Positions 50,912 to 57,921 of a stretch of 64,000 nucleotides of DNA are shown here, piece by piece; position 1 is the first letter of the stretch, and every line of letters starts with the position of its first letter. Origin of the DNA: an uncultured Bacteroidia bacterium (lineage in GTDB: Bacteria > Bacteroidota > Bacteroidia > Bacteroidales > F082); assembly GCA_902769875.1 (NCBI GenBank), contig CACXQV010000009.1, positions 1 through 64,000 on the forward strand. The letters are read 5' to 3'. Made by a program: the position numbers and the translations under genes. Below the pieces are notes generated by a model. It saw only the letters and a list, made by a program, of their open reading frames with translations. It was not told where the DNA came from and made no database searches.

Positions 50912-50919
50912 CAAAAGTA
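50912..50919 (-). promoter_or_regulatory. -7 promoter element for the head-GIN lipoprotein
   Basis: Minus-strand TACTTTTG followed by C, 67 bases before the start at 50845. Confidence 0.5.
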
Positions 50920-50994
50920 CAGTTTTATGCCTTTTCGTTAAACATAGGAATATGTTTTTTATTGTATTTTTGGTTTTGTATTGGGGAAAATATC

Positions 50995-51002
50995 TATTTT
51001 TG
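50995..51002 (+). promoter_or_regulatory. -7 promoter element for the archaeal-type ATPase gene
   Basis: TATTTTTG followed by C, 85 bases before the start at 51087. It lies just before the tandem TTGGCGCGAAAAT repeats. Confidence 0.58.
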
Positions 51003-51013
51003 CAGCGAAAAAG

Positions 51014-51040
51014 TTGGCGCGAAAATATTGGCGCGAAAAT
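51014..51040 (+). promoter_or_regulatory. Tandem 14-bp repeat in the ATPase leader
   Basis: TTGGCGCGAAAATA (51014-51027) is followed directly by TTGGCGCGAAAAT (51028-51040), immediately downstream of the predicted transcription start. Candidate operator or leader element. Confidence 0.5.
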
Positions 51041-51086
51041 TTCGCTCTATTTTAAGCAAAATGAATAACCTATAAAAACAGGAAAA

Positions 51087-52211
51087 ATGAAGGCTAAACA
51101 ACAGGATTTCAATCCGTTTTCTGTACTCGCTTATTATGGTGGGGAATACTTCTGTGACCGCGAAAACGAGACAAAACAACTCAAAAAAGCCCTTGAAAAT
51201 GGTCGAAATGTGACCCTAATCAGCCCGAGAAGGATGGGAAAAACGGGATTAATCAAGCATGTTTTTGAAGAATTTGACACCAAAGAAGTCCTTTGCCTCT
51301 ATGTCGATTTGGACCAAACCACATGCCTCGCCGACATGGCGAAAGCCTTCGGTGAAGTGGTTTTGGAGAAAATAGGGATGCAGTCGGGGCGCGTTTGGAA
51401 GGAGATTTTGGCGTGGTTCAAGTCGCTGCGGCCTGTCATGACCGCCAATCCCGCCACTGGTGCGCCCGAAATCAGCCTCGATGTACAGCCCACAACGGCT
51501 GAAGCATCGCTAAGGGAACTGTTCGGTTGGCTCGAAAAGTCGAAACTGCCGTGCTATGTGGCTTTCGATGAGTTCCAAGTCATAGCGGAATATCCTGAGC
51601 CTAAGATGGAGGCCCTGTTGCGTAGCCACATCCAGCACCTGACCAATGTCAATTTCGTCTTCGCCAGCAGCCAAAAACACCTAATGACGGAAATGTTCAT
51701 GGCCGCCAAGCGTCCGTTTTTCCAAAGTACGCAGATGTTTCCGCTTTACGAAATCCCAGAAGAGCCTTATTTTGCTTTCGCGCAGCGCCATTTTGAACGC
51801 AACAAGCAGACCTTGCCACAAGAAACTTTCCACGAATTGTACACGACTGTTTACGGCCACACTTGGTACATCCAGTGCCTGCTCAACCGGCTTTACCAAT
51901 ACGGAACGCGCCAAATCGACGGGCAGGCTTTGCAAATGGCGACCAACGACATCCTCGCCGAATACAAGGAAACCTTTAGAACTTATTGCAAATTGCTTAC
52001 TTCCAATCAGTTGTCTCTCATCAAAGCCATCGCCCACGAGGGCAAGGTGAAGGAAATCAGCGGAAAGGAATTTCTGCAAAAACACCAACTCGGCGCAGGT
52101 AGCACCGTAAGAAGTGCCCTCCGCGTCCTCATCGACAAGGAACTGATTGCCGAAGACGAGGATGGGTATAGCGTTTATGACAGGTTTTTTGGGCTTTGGC
52201 TGAGGAAATAA
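51087..52211 (+). CDS. Archaeal-type AAA ATPase (ATP-binding protein)
   Basis: A 374-residue soluble P-loop protein. Walker A is SPRRMGKTGLIKH (about 46-58); the Walker B-like segment is CYVAFDEFQVIAEY. The N-terminal NPFSVLAYYGGEYFCDRENE is a family hallmark of the small archaeal-ATPase group in Bacteroidota. The C-terminus is a winged-helix-like domain (LTSNQLSLIKAIAHEGKVKE, TVRSALRVLIDKELIAEDED). It has no C-terminal nuclease motif, unlike the other ATPases in the window. Function unknown. It lies between the head-GIN lipoprotein and deoC, with its own promoter and unusual leader repeats. Confidence 0.85.
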   Translation: MKAKQQDFNPFSVLAYYGGEYFCDRENETKQLKKALENGRNVTLISPRRMGKTGLIKHVFEEFDTKEVLCLYVDLDQTTCLADMAKAFGEVVLEKIGMQSGRVWKEILAWFKSLRPVMTANPATGAPEISLDVQPTTAEASLRELFGWLEKSKLPCYVAFDEFQVIAEYPEPKMEALLRSHIQHLTNVNFVFASSQKHLMTEMFMAAKRPFFQSTQMFPLYEIPEEPYFAFAQRHFERNKQTLPQETFHELYTTVYGHTWYIQCLLNRLYQYGTRQIDGQALQMATNDILAEYKETFRTYCKLLTSNQLSLIKAIAHEGKVKEISGKEFLQKHQLGAGSTVRSALRVLIDKELIAEDEDGYSVYDRFFGLWLRK

Positions 52212-52233
52212 GAACTATTTCAAGAAAAACCTT

Positions 52234-52241
52234 TACCTTTG
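52234..52241 (+). promoter_or_regulatory. -7 promoter element for deoC
   Basis: TACCTTTG followed by C, 18 bases before the start at 52259, giving a very short leader. Confidence 0.62.
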
Positions 52242-52258
52242 CCTAAAATTCTAAAACC

Positions 52259-53101
52259 ATGAAATTCAAACCCTACAACCATAGCGAAGCCGCGCTCAAT
52301 GAGCGCATCGCACTGATTCTCAACGAAGAAAAGAAAAAAGGCCACGAAAAGGAAGCCTTGAAAACCATTTTCCAAAGCATCGACTTCACCACTTTGGAAG
52401 CCTTCGACAATGAGGCCAAAATCAAGGATTTCTGCGAAAAGGCACTGGCTTTCCCGAAACAGAAGCCTCACCTCAGCGTACCCGCCATCTGCATCTACAG
52501 CCCGTTTGTGCGACAAGCCAAGCATCTGTTGGCTGGCAGCGGCATCCGTGTGGCAACCGTCGCCTGCTGTTTCCCTTCGGGACAAATGCCTTTCGACCTG
52601 AAAATCAAAGAGGTGGAATACTGCGTCAACGAAGGTGCCGATGAGGTCGACATGGTCATCTCGCGCGGCACTTTCCTCGCGGGAAGATATGACGAGGTTT
52701 TTGAAGAAATCAAAACCATCAAGGAAACCTGCGGCGACAAGGCCAAACTGAAAGTCATCCTCGAAACGGGCGAACTGAAGACCGTGCAAAACATCCGCAA
52801 GGCCAGCGAATTGGCCATCCTTGCCGGCGCCGACTTCATCAAGACCTCGACGGGCAAGATGCCGGTGGCCGCCACGCCTTTGGCAGCCATCATTATGATC
52901 GACACCATCAAGGAATACTACGAAGCCACGGGCAAGAAGGTCGGCTTCAAGCCTGCCGGCGGAATGAAAACACCCGACGACGCCCTCACCTATTATTATT
53001 TAGTGAAAAACATCCTCGGCGAACAGTGGCTCAACCCGAACCTCTTCCGCGTGGGCACAAGCCGCCTCGCCGGACTCATTTTGGAACAAATTATTAAATA
53101 A
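52259..53101 (+). CDS. deoC: Deoxyribose-phosphate aldolase
   Basis: A 280-residue cytoplasmic class I aldolase splitting 2-deoxyribose 5-phosphate into glyceraldehyde 3-phosphate and acetaldehyde. The Schiff-base lysine is Lys195 in ADFIKTSTGK; the proton-relay residues lie in NEGADEVDMVISRG (Asp131) and GFKPAGGMKT. The TIM-barrel strands follow in the usual order (KVILETGEL). The N-terminal 50 residues are a helical extension (HSEAALNERIALILNEEKKK) that makes it somewhat longer than E. coli DeoC. Start supported by the promoter 18 bases upstream. Confidence 0.94.
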   Translation: MKFKPYNHSEAALNERIALILNEEKKKGHEKEALKTIFQSIDFTTLEAFDNEAKIKDFCEKALAFPKQKPHLSVPAICIYSPFVRQAKHLLAGSGIRVATVACCFPSGQMPFDLKIKEVEYCVNEGADEVDMVISRGTFLAGRYDEVFEEIKTIKETCGDKAKLKVILETGELKTVQNIRKASELAILAGADFIKTSTGKMPVAATPLAAIIMIDTIKEYYEATGKKVGFKPAGGMKTPDDALTYYYLVKNILGEQWLNPNLFRVGTSRLAGLILEQIIK

Positions 53102-53185
53102 ATGCGGAATGCGGAATTATGAGTGCGGAATGTCGTAATACGACAGCAACAATTAAACAATTCAACAATCAACAATTCAACAAAA
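53102..53185. repeat. Mixed intergenic repeats between deoC and the OsmC-like gene
   Basis: AATGCGGAATGCGGAATT-type words, a GTCGTAATACGACAG fragment of the 17801 family, and CAATTCAACAATCAACAATTC words that also precede other genes. Confidence 0.65.
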
Positions 53186-53186
53186 T

Positions 53187-53594
53187 ATGACAATCAAAGG
53201 AACCTACAAGGGCAATCTCCGCAATGAGATGACCCACCTGCAATCGGGCAACACCATCATCACCGATGCCCCCACCGACAACCACGGCAAAGGCGAAGTC
53301 TTCTCGCCCACCGATTTGGCCTGCGCTGCCCTCGCCGGCTGCATGATGACCATTATGGGCATCAGCGCACAAGGCCACAAATTCGACATCGAAGGCACCA
53401 CCTACGAGGTAACCAAAACCATGGCCGCCGACCCGCGCCGCATCGGGCAAATCGACCTCGTGTTCAACTTCCCCGAAAAGGAATACACCGAAAAGCAGAA
53501 AGCCCTGCTCTGGGCCGCCGCCGAAAGCTGCCCCGTGGGCCGCTCGCTGCACCCTGATGTCATCGTCAACATCACCATGAATTTCCAAGGCTGA
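53187..53594 (+). CDS. OsmC/Ohr family protein
   Basis: A 135-residue protein of the OsmC fold. The peroxidatic Cys lies in LACAALAGCMMTIMGI, and the second Cys follows in AAESCPVGRSLHPDVIVNI, the pattern of OsmC-type thiol peroxidases. Whether it reduces organic hydroperoxides cannot be fixed from sequence alone. Its TGA overlaps the next gene's ATG by one base, so the two are translationally coupled. The leader holds dispersed repeats and no clear promoter was seen, so transcription could start within or before them. Confidence 0.88.
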   Translation: MTIKGTYKGNLRNEMTHLQSGNTIITDAPTDNHGKGEVFSPTDLACAALAGCMMTIMGISAQGHKFDIEGTTYEVTKTMAADPRRIGQIDLVFNFPEKEYTEKQKALLWAAAESCPVGRSLHPDVIVNITMNFQG

Positions 53595-53974
53595 TGGAAT
53601 ACGACATACTGAAAGGACTCCGCCACAGCGAGACACTCGTGGTGGAGCACAAGGACACCGCCGCCGTTTATGGTTCGGGCGCGTTGGAGGTTTTTGCCAC
53701 CCCAGCTATGATTGCCCTGATGGAAAAAACCTGTTTGGAAAGCGTGGCCGAAAAGATTGGCGAAGGCAACACCACCGTAGGCATCGCGGTCAACATCAAG
53801 CACTTGAAAGCCAGCCCCGTTGGAGCGACTATTCGCTGCGAAGCCGAACTCATCGAAGTGGACCGCCGCCGCTTGGTTTTCTCGGTGAAATGCTTCGAAG
53901 GCGAAACCCTTGTCGGCGAAGGCATCCACGAAAGGTTTGTCGTTGACAGCGAAAAGTTTATGAGTAAATTATAG
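53594..53974 (+). CDS. Hotdog-fold thioesterase (FlK-like)
   Basis: A 126-residue single-domain hotdog protein. The segment VFATPAMIALMEKTCLESVAE is the central helix with its preceding turn; TTVGIAVNIKHLKASPVG and LVFSVKCFEGETLVGEGIHE are the sheet strands, as in fluoroacetyl-CoA thioesterase-like proteins. Substrate unknown. It shares a one-base overlap with the OsmC-like gene, so an operon is likely. It is followed by a palindromic repeat rather than a terminator. Confidence 0.85.
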   Translation: MEYDILKGLRHSETLVVEHKDTAAVYGSGALEVFATPAMIALMEKTCLESVAEKIGEGNTTVGIAVNIKHLKASPVGATIRCEAELIEVDRRRLVFSVKCFEGETLVGEGIHERFVVDSEKFMSKL

Positions 53975-53987
53975 AACAATGAAAACA

Positions 53988-54149
53988 AACTACGAATTAC
54001 ACGAATTTAACGAATATTGTTATGTGAATTTTGCAGCCAAGGCTGCGAATTACACAAATTAGTTATACACTTGGTTATTCGTGCCAATCAGCAACGAAGT
54101 TGCAAAATTCTATTCGTAACAATTTGACTTATTCGTAAAATTCGTAGTT
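53988..54149. repeat. Palindromic repeat with AACTACGAATT...AATTCGTAGTT-like ends
   Basis: Starts AACTACGAATTACACGAATT and ends ATTCGTAAAATTCGTAGTT. It also contains internal inverse words (GCAGCCAAGGCTGC, TTATTCGTGCC). About 162 bp, MITE-like, filling the gap before the TSCPD gene. Confidence 0.8.
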
Positions 54150-54165
54150 AAAAAACTGAAATCCA

Positions 54166-54414
54166 ATGAAATACACTTACAGGACACAGGGCACTTGCAG
54201 CCAAGCCATTGAGTTTGAAATTGAGGACGGCAACGTGAAGAACGTGCAGTTCTACGGCGGCTGCAACGGCAACACGCAAGGCGTAGCCACACTTGTGGAA
54301 GGCATGAAAGCCGAAGACGTCGTCGCAAAGTTGGAAGGCATCCGTTGCGGCTTCAAAGGCACCTCCTGCCCTGACCAATTGGCCAAAGCCATCAGGCAAG
54401 CCTTGAAAAAATGA
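54166..54414 (+). CDS. TSCPD domain protein (TIGR03905-type)
   Basis: An 82-residue protein starting MKYTYRTQGTCSQAIEFEIE. It contains the conserved FYGGCNGNTQGVATLVEGM and ends CGFKGTSCPDQLAKAIRQAL; the TSCPD sequence itself is visible. The four conserved Cys suggest metal or cluster binding (inference). The domain also occurs at the end of some ribonucleotide reductases. Function of the stand-alone form is unknown. Convincing as a gene despite its small size because the whole family motif is present. Confidence 0.88.
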   Translation: MKYTYRTQGTCSQAIEFEIEDGNVKNVQFYGGCNGNTQGVATLVEGMKAEDVVAKLEGIRCGFKGTSCPDQLAKAIRQALKK

Positions 54415-54483
54415 CAGTTTTTTTGCTTCTCCGCAATTTTATGGCAATTTTCACGTTATGGAACAGATTAAAAACTAACGAAT

Positions 54484-55596
54484 ATGAAAAAACACATCAT
54501 TTCAGTGGCTGTTTTGGCTCTTGCCATCATGCTCACCACTTTCAGCGGTTGCAGGAAGCCCAAGACGAATGACAACACCAAGCCAGCCCCCGAAGGGCTT
54601 TACCTCGGCATCATCGGGTTCAACGACCAGCTCTACACCATGCCGCTCAGCCTGCTGAACCAAGAAACCAAGCACACCTTTGAGAATTTCGTTGACGGGC
54701 TGGTGATGCAAAACGGCACCATACTCTATCACGCCGTCAATACCGGCCTCAACAGCTTGGCCAGCGCGAAAATTCCGGAAAACCTCATCAACGTTTCGGT
54801 GGTGACCTTCACCGACGGCTTGGACCAAGGCTCGCTCGGCATTCCGGAAAACTACAAATACAATTCGAACAACGATTTTCTCACCGCCGTCAATTCAAGA
54901 ATCAACAACGAGCTCATCGGGAGCAACAACATCTCGGCCTATTCCATCGGTGTGCGCGGCAACGACGTCATCGACGTTGAGAGTTTCCGCGACAATCTCA
55001 ACAGGCTTTCGAGCGACCCTGCCCACAATGTTTTCGAGGTGACCAGTATGAGCGAGGCTTCGGAGAAATTCGCCCAAATCGCCCAGCAGCTCTACAACCA
55101 AAGCACCTTCTACAATGTCACGCTCAAACTTCCGGTGCAAAGTTCGGGCGTCGTCATCCGCTTCACTTTCGACAATGTGACCGATCCTGAAGAATCCAAT
55201 TGCTACATCCAAGGCACCTACATCAGCAATAACGGCGTAAAGCAACTCACCGACCTCCAATATGTCGGTATGGAGTGCCAGTCGGGTTCAACGGTCACAG
55301 CCACGATGGAAGGCATTTTCAACCAGTTTTCCTTCAAGAACCTCACCGACTTGAACGGCTATCAAGTCAGTACCGACTATGTGAAGCAATGGAACAGGAT
55401 CGAATCCATCGGCCAATGGCAACCCAACAGCGAGTTCACACCTTCGGGCAACACCGAAGTCGTCAACGAATACAAGAGCGCGATGATCATGCTCGTGCTC
55501 GACTGCTCCAGCTCGCTCGGAACGGACTTCACCACGATGAAGACCGCCGCCAACTCGTTCATCGAGACCCTGAGCGGAAACTACAACGGACGTTGA
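54484..55596 (+). CDS. Lipoprotein with apparently circularly permuted von Willebrand A domain
   Basis: A 370-residue lipoprotein; lipobox TTFSGC with Cys23. Residues 38-205 carry a vWA-like sequence lacking its first strand: GLYLGIIGFNDQLYTM, the MIDAS Thr region NGTILYHAV (Thr79), VVTFTDGLDQGS (Asp111) and SAYSIGVRGNDVID. The missing first strand and helix with the MIDAS DxSxS motif are at the C-terminus: MIMLVLDCSSSLGTDF (residues 334-349, D340/S342/S344) then a helix. A beta-rich segment of about 130 residues lies between. So the domain can close only if the ends come together. Role unknown; a ligand- or protein-binding surface lipoprotein is likely. Confidence 0.8.
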   Translation: MKKHIISVAVLALAIMLTTFSGCRKPKTNDNTKPAPEGLYLGIIGFNDQLYTMPLSLLNQETKHTFENFVDGLVMQNGTILYHAVNTGLNSLASAKIPENLINVSVVTFTDGLDQGSLGIPENYKYNSNNDFLTAVNSRINNELIGSNNISAYSIGVRGNDVIDVESFRDNLNRLSSDPAHNVFEVTSMSEASEKFAQIAQQLYNQSTFYNVTLKLPVQSSGVVIRFTFDNVTDPEESNCYIQGTYISNNGVKQLTDLQYVGMECQSGSTVTATMEGIFNQFSFKNLTDLNGYQVSTDYVKQWNRIESIGQWQPNSEFTPSGNTEVVNEYKSAMIMLVLDCSSSLGTDFTTMKTAANSFIETLSGNYNGR

Positions 55597-55634
55597 TTTC
55601 ATTTATAAACAATAATTCTTTTCATTTTTTTTGG

Positions 55635-55668
55635 ATGGCCACAATTGCCCTGATGCGGTTGTGGCCAT
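55635..55668. terminator. Long-stem hairpin between convergent genes
   Basis: ATGGCCACAA (55635-55644) pairs with TTGTGGCCAT (55659-55668). A U-run is not present on the downstream side of either transcript, so terminator function is uncertain. Confidence 0.4.
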
Positions 55669-55673
55669 TGCCA

Positions 55674-57194
55674 TTAATAATGGAACCGGTTCTTGTGAAC
55701 CTCAAGTTTTTCCTTGAAATTGGCCAAGCGCGAACCGGCTTCCGACAAGGTGTCGGGCAAACCCTCATTGTTTGTTGCCTTGCCCGCACCACCTCCGCGC
55801 CAATAGCGCTCGGAAAAAGCCATAAGCGCCTCCAATTCCTCATCCCCCAATCCGCCCAAGATGAGGAAACCGCCTTGGCCATTGGCCGCCTTTGAGAAAA
55901 CAAGATTTGCCAAAGGAACCTGCACATCGTTGTCCAACAAAACCAAACCAACATCAGCGACATCGGGAATTTCGTCAACCATTTCGATGCCCAAATCATT
56001 GGCGTATTCCCTCAAACTGTCGGCTTCCCCTTCAGGGCAATTGCCCACGCCGTCCCAATGCAAGTAATTCAACTTATGGAACGCCATCACATCCAACAGC
56101 CTTTTTATCTCGCCGAATGTCCATTTCTTGCCGTCCTTATCAAGGCTGATGCCGCGATAAGGACAAGCCGGCTTGTCATAAAAATCAACATTAGCAATCC
56201 TCCCGTCCTCACCAATGAGCTGGTCAAGGGTGCTTTGCGCCCAAGCCACGTTGCCCGAAACGATGGCCTTGCCTTTTTTGGTAACAATATGGTATTCATC
56301 AGGATTGTCGAAAGTCTCCTTTGGATTGACCACCGTTTTCCTGAACTTGAACCTCCGTTTTGTATATTGATGATATTCAGTCGGTTCTGGAATCACATCG
56401 GTCTTGGTGTCGATTTCATAATAACGCACATAATCCACGCGCAACTCCACGGGAAGGCTTGCCGTGTCGATGTAGGGCGAGCGGTCGCGCCCCAACTGTG
56501 CATCCAAAATCAAATAATAATCCTGATTGCCGAAAGGGAACTGCCCGTCGATGCCCTTGCGAAAGCGCGGATAATTGAAAGTGCGCTTGCCGTTGACGAA
56601 AAACACGAGGCTGTCGTCGAAACGCTCCATCCCGTATGTGTTGTACTCCCCCTCATTGTAAGCCGGATAAGCCACCTGCGAGGGTCGGTTGCGTTTGCCC
56701 AAATGGTAGGTGTAATAGCTGTGGACTGTTTGGTTCACAAACTGATTGCTGCGGAAATGCTCCATGATGTCGATTTCGCCGCCATAGGGCCAATCCACGG
56801 CTTGGTTGAGCTCCGGCAGCATCCAAATGGCAGGCCAAAAACCTTGAGCCACATCGAACTTGGCCCGAACTTCAATCCGACCAAAACCGAACGACTTCCT
56901 ATGGATGCTCCAAACGCCTCCCGTAAGGAAAGCGGCCTTGTCGTCGGGCAAAAAGTCGTTATACATGCCCTGCAACACGAGGTCGCCATCGTCAAGGGCA
57001 TACAAAGTGTCGTGCGACGACATGTGAATAGCCCAGTCGGCTGTGCTTCGCCAAATCTTCGACCAAACCCTCGTGTCCAACTCGCCCGACTCGAATTCAT
57101 CGTTCCAAACCAAGGCATAACGACGATGCTCCTGAGCGACAACATTTCCAATAATACCGATGGAAACCAACAAGATAAGCAGATTCCGTTTCAT
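55674..57194 (-). CDS. Exported GH16 protein fused to a GH20-like remnant
   Basis: A 506-residue exported protein with signal peptide MKRNLLILLVSIGIIGNVVA. The GH16 (laminarinase/beta-glucanase) domain spans about 25-262, with the catalytic motif GGEIDIMEH (Glu140, Asp142, Glu145) and the WPAIWMLPE block. From about 298 the sequence resembles GH20 beta-hexosaminidases: YHIVTKKGKAIVSG, ACPYRGISLDKDGKKW, EIKRLLDVMAFHKLNYLHW, and near the end FLILGG and ALMAFSERYW. The central barrel with the catalytic Asp-Glu pair is absent and replaced by about 60 residues. So GH16 activity is expected and GH20 activity is not. Convergent to the vWA lipoprotein gene. Confidence 0.85.
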   Translation of the reverse strand: MKRNLLILLVSIGIIGNVVAQEHRRYALVWNDEFESGELDTRVWSKIWRSTADWAIHMSSHDTLYALDDGDLVLQGMYNDFLPDDKAAFLTGGVWSIHRKSFGFGRIEVRAKFDVAQGFWPAIWMLPELNQAVDWPYGGEIDIMEHFRSNQFVNQTVHSYYTYHLGKRNRPSQVAYPAYNEGEYNTYGMERFDDSLVFFVNGKRTFNYPRFRKGIDGQFPFGNQDYYLILDAQLGRDRSPYIDTASLPVELRVDYVRYYEIDTKTDVIPEPTEYHQYTKRRFKFRKTVVNPKETFDNPDEYHIVTKKGKAIVSGNVAWAQSTLDQLIGEDGRIANVDFYDKPACPYRGISLDKDGKKWTFGEIKRLLDVMAFHKLNYLHWDGVGNCPEGEADSLREYANDLGIEMVDEIPDVADVGLVLLDNDVQVPLANLVFSKAANGQGGFLILGGLGDEELEALMAFSERYWRGGGAGKATNNEGLPDTLSEAGSRLANFKEKLEVHKNRFHY

Positions 57195-57267
57195 TTTTCG
57201 CTTTTCGTTTCAGGCCGTAAAATTACAAAAAACCTCAAATTGTTTTCCCATTGTCGGCTGGTTTTCT

Positions 57268-57275
57268 TACTTTTG
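57268..57275 (+). promoter_or_regulatory. -7 promoter element for the 5-formyl-THF cyclo-ligase gene
   Basis: TACTTTTG followed by C, 19 bases before the start at 57294. Confidence 0.6.
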
Positions 57276-57293
57276 CGCAAAATTTTCAATAGT

Positions 57294-57818
57294 ATGGACA
57301 AAAAAGAATTGCGTGCCCACATCAAGGCATTGAAAAAGCAACATACGAAAGAGCAACTGGCAGGGCAATCGGCAACAATTATGGCCAAACTGGAACGCCA
57401 TCCCGACTTCATAAAAGCACATAAGGTAATGCTTTACAGTGCTTTGCCCGATGAGGTGCAAACCCAAGGGTTCCTCGAAAAATGGCATCTCGACAAGCAA
57501 ATCATCCTTCCCACCGTGGTGGGCGACGACATCATCCCGGTGGAATATGCCCGCGACACCGATTTTGCCGTTGGCGACTTCAACATTCTTGAGCCCCAAA
57601 ACGAGCCTTACAAGGGTGATTTCGACCTCATTGTGGTTCCGGGCGTGGCTTTCGACCGCAAGGGCAACCGCCTTGGGCGCGGACGTGGCTATTACGACCG
57701 TTTCCTCAGCCAGCATTTGGACGTGAGACGCATCGGCATCTGCTTCGATTTCCAGCTCGTTGACGAGGTGCCTGCCGAGCCTTTCGACATCAAAATGGAC
57801 GAAATCATCTCCCTTTGA
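57294..57818 (+). CDS. 5-formyltetrahydrofolate cyclo-ligase
   Basis: A 174-residue cytoplasmic enzyme that converts 5-formyl-THF to 5,10-methenyl-THF with ATP. The family hallmark GRGRGYYDRFL is near residues 128-138, with DLIVVPGVAFDRKGNRLG before it and the N-terminal MDKKELRAHIKALKKQ basic helix. Length is normal. The upstream reading frame stays open for more than 1 kb through the GH16 gene on the other strand; the promoter at 57268 and the family N-terminus fix the start here. Confidence 0.92.
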   Translation: MDKKELRAHIKALKKQHTKEQLAGQSATIMAKLERHPDFIKAHKVMLYSALPDEVQTQGFLEKWHLDKQIILPTVVGDDIIPVEYARDTDFAVGDFNILEPQNEPYKGDFDLIVVPGVAFDRKGNRLGRGRGYYDRFLSQHLDVRRIGICFDFQLVDEVPAEPFDIKMDEIISL

Positions 57819-57871
57819 AGAAAAAAAGAGATTTCTTTTCCATTTAAGCACCTTCGTTTCGATAATATTCC

Positions 57872-57879
57872 TATCTTTG
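57872..57879 (+). promoter_or_regulatory. -7 promoter element for the second C10 peptidase gene
   Basis: TATCTTTG, 43 bases before the start at 57922. Confidence 0.58.
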
Positions 57880-57921
57880 AAGCCCTTTTGAAAACATTTT
57901 AATTTGAAAACATATTTATCT

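Noticed and set aside
56058-57293. N-terminal extension of the 5-formyl-THF cyclo-ligase by about 410 codons
   Set aside because: The extension is antisense to the GH16 gene and would place the promoter at 57268 inside coding sequence; the family starts at MDKKELR.
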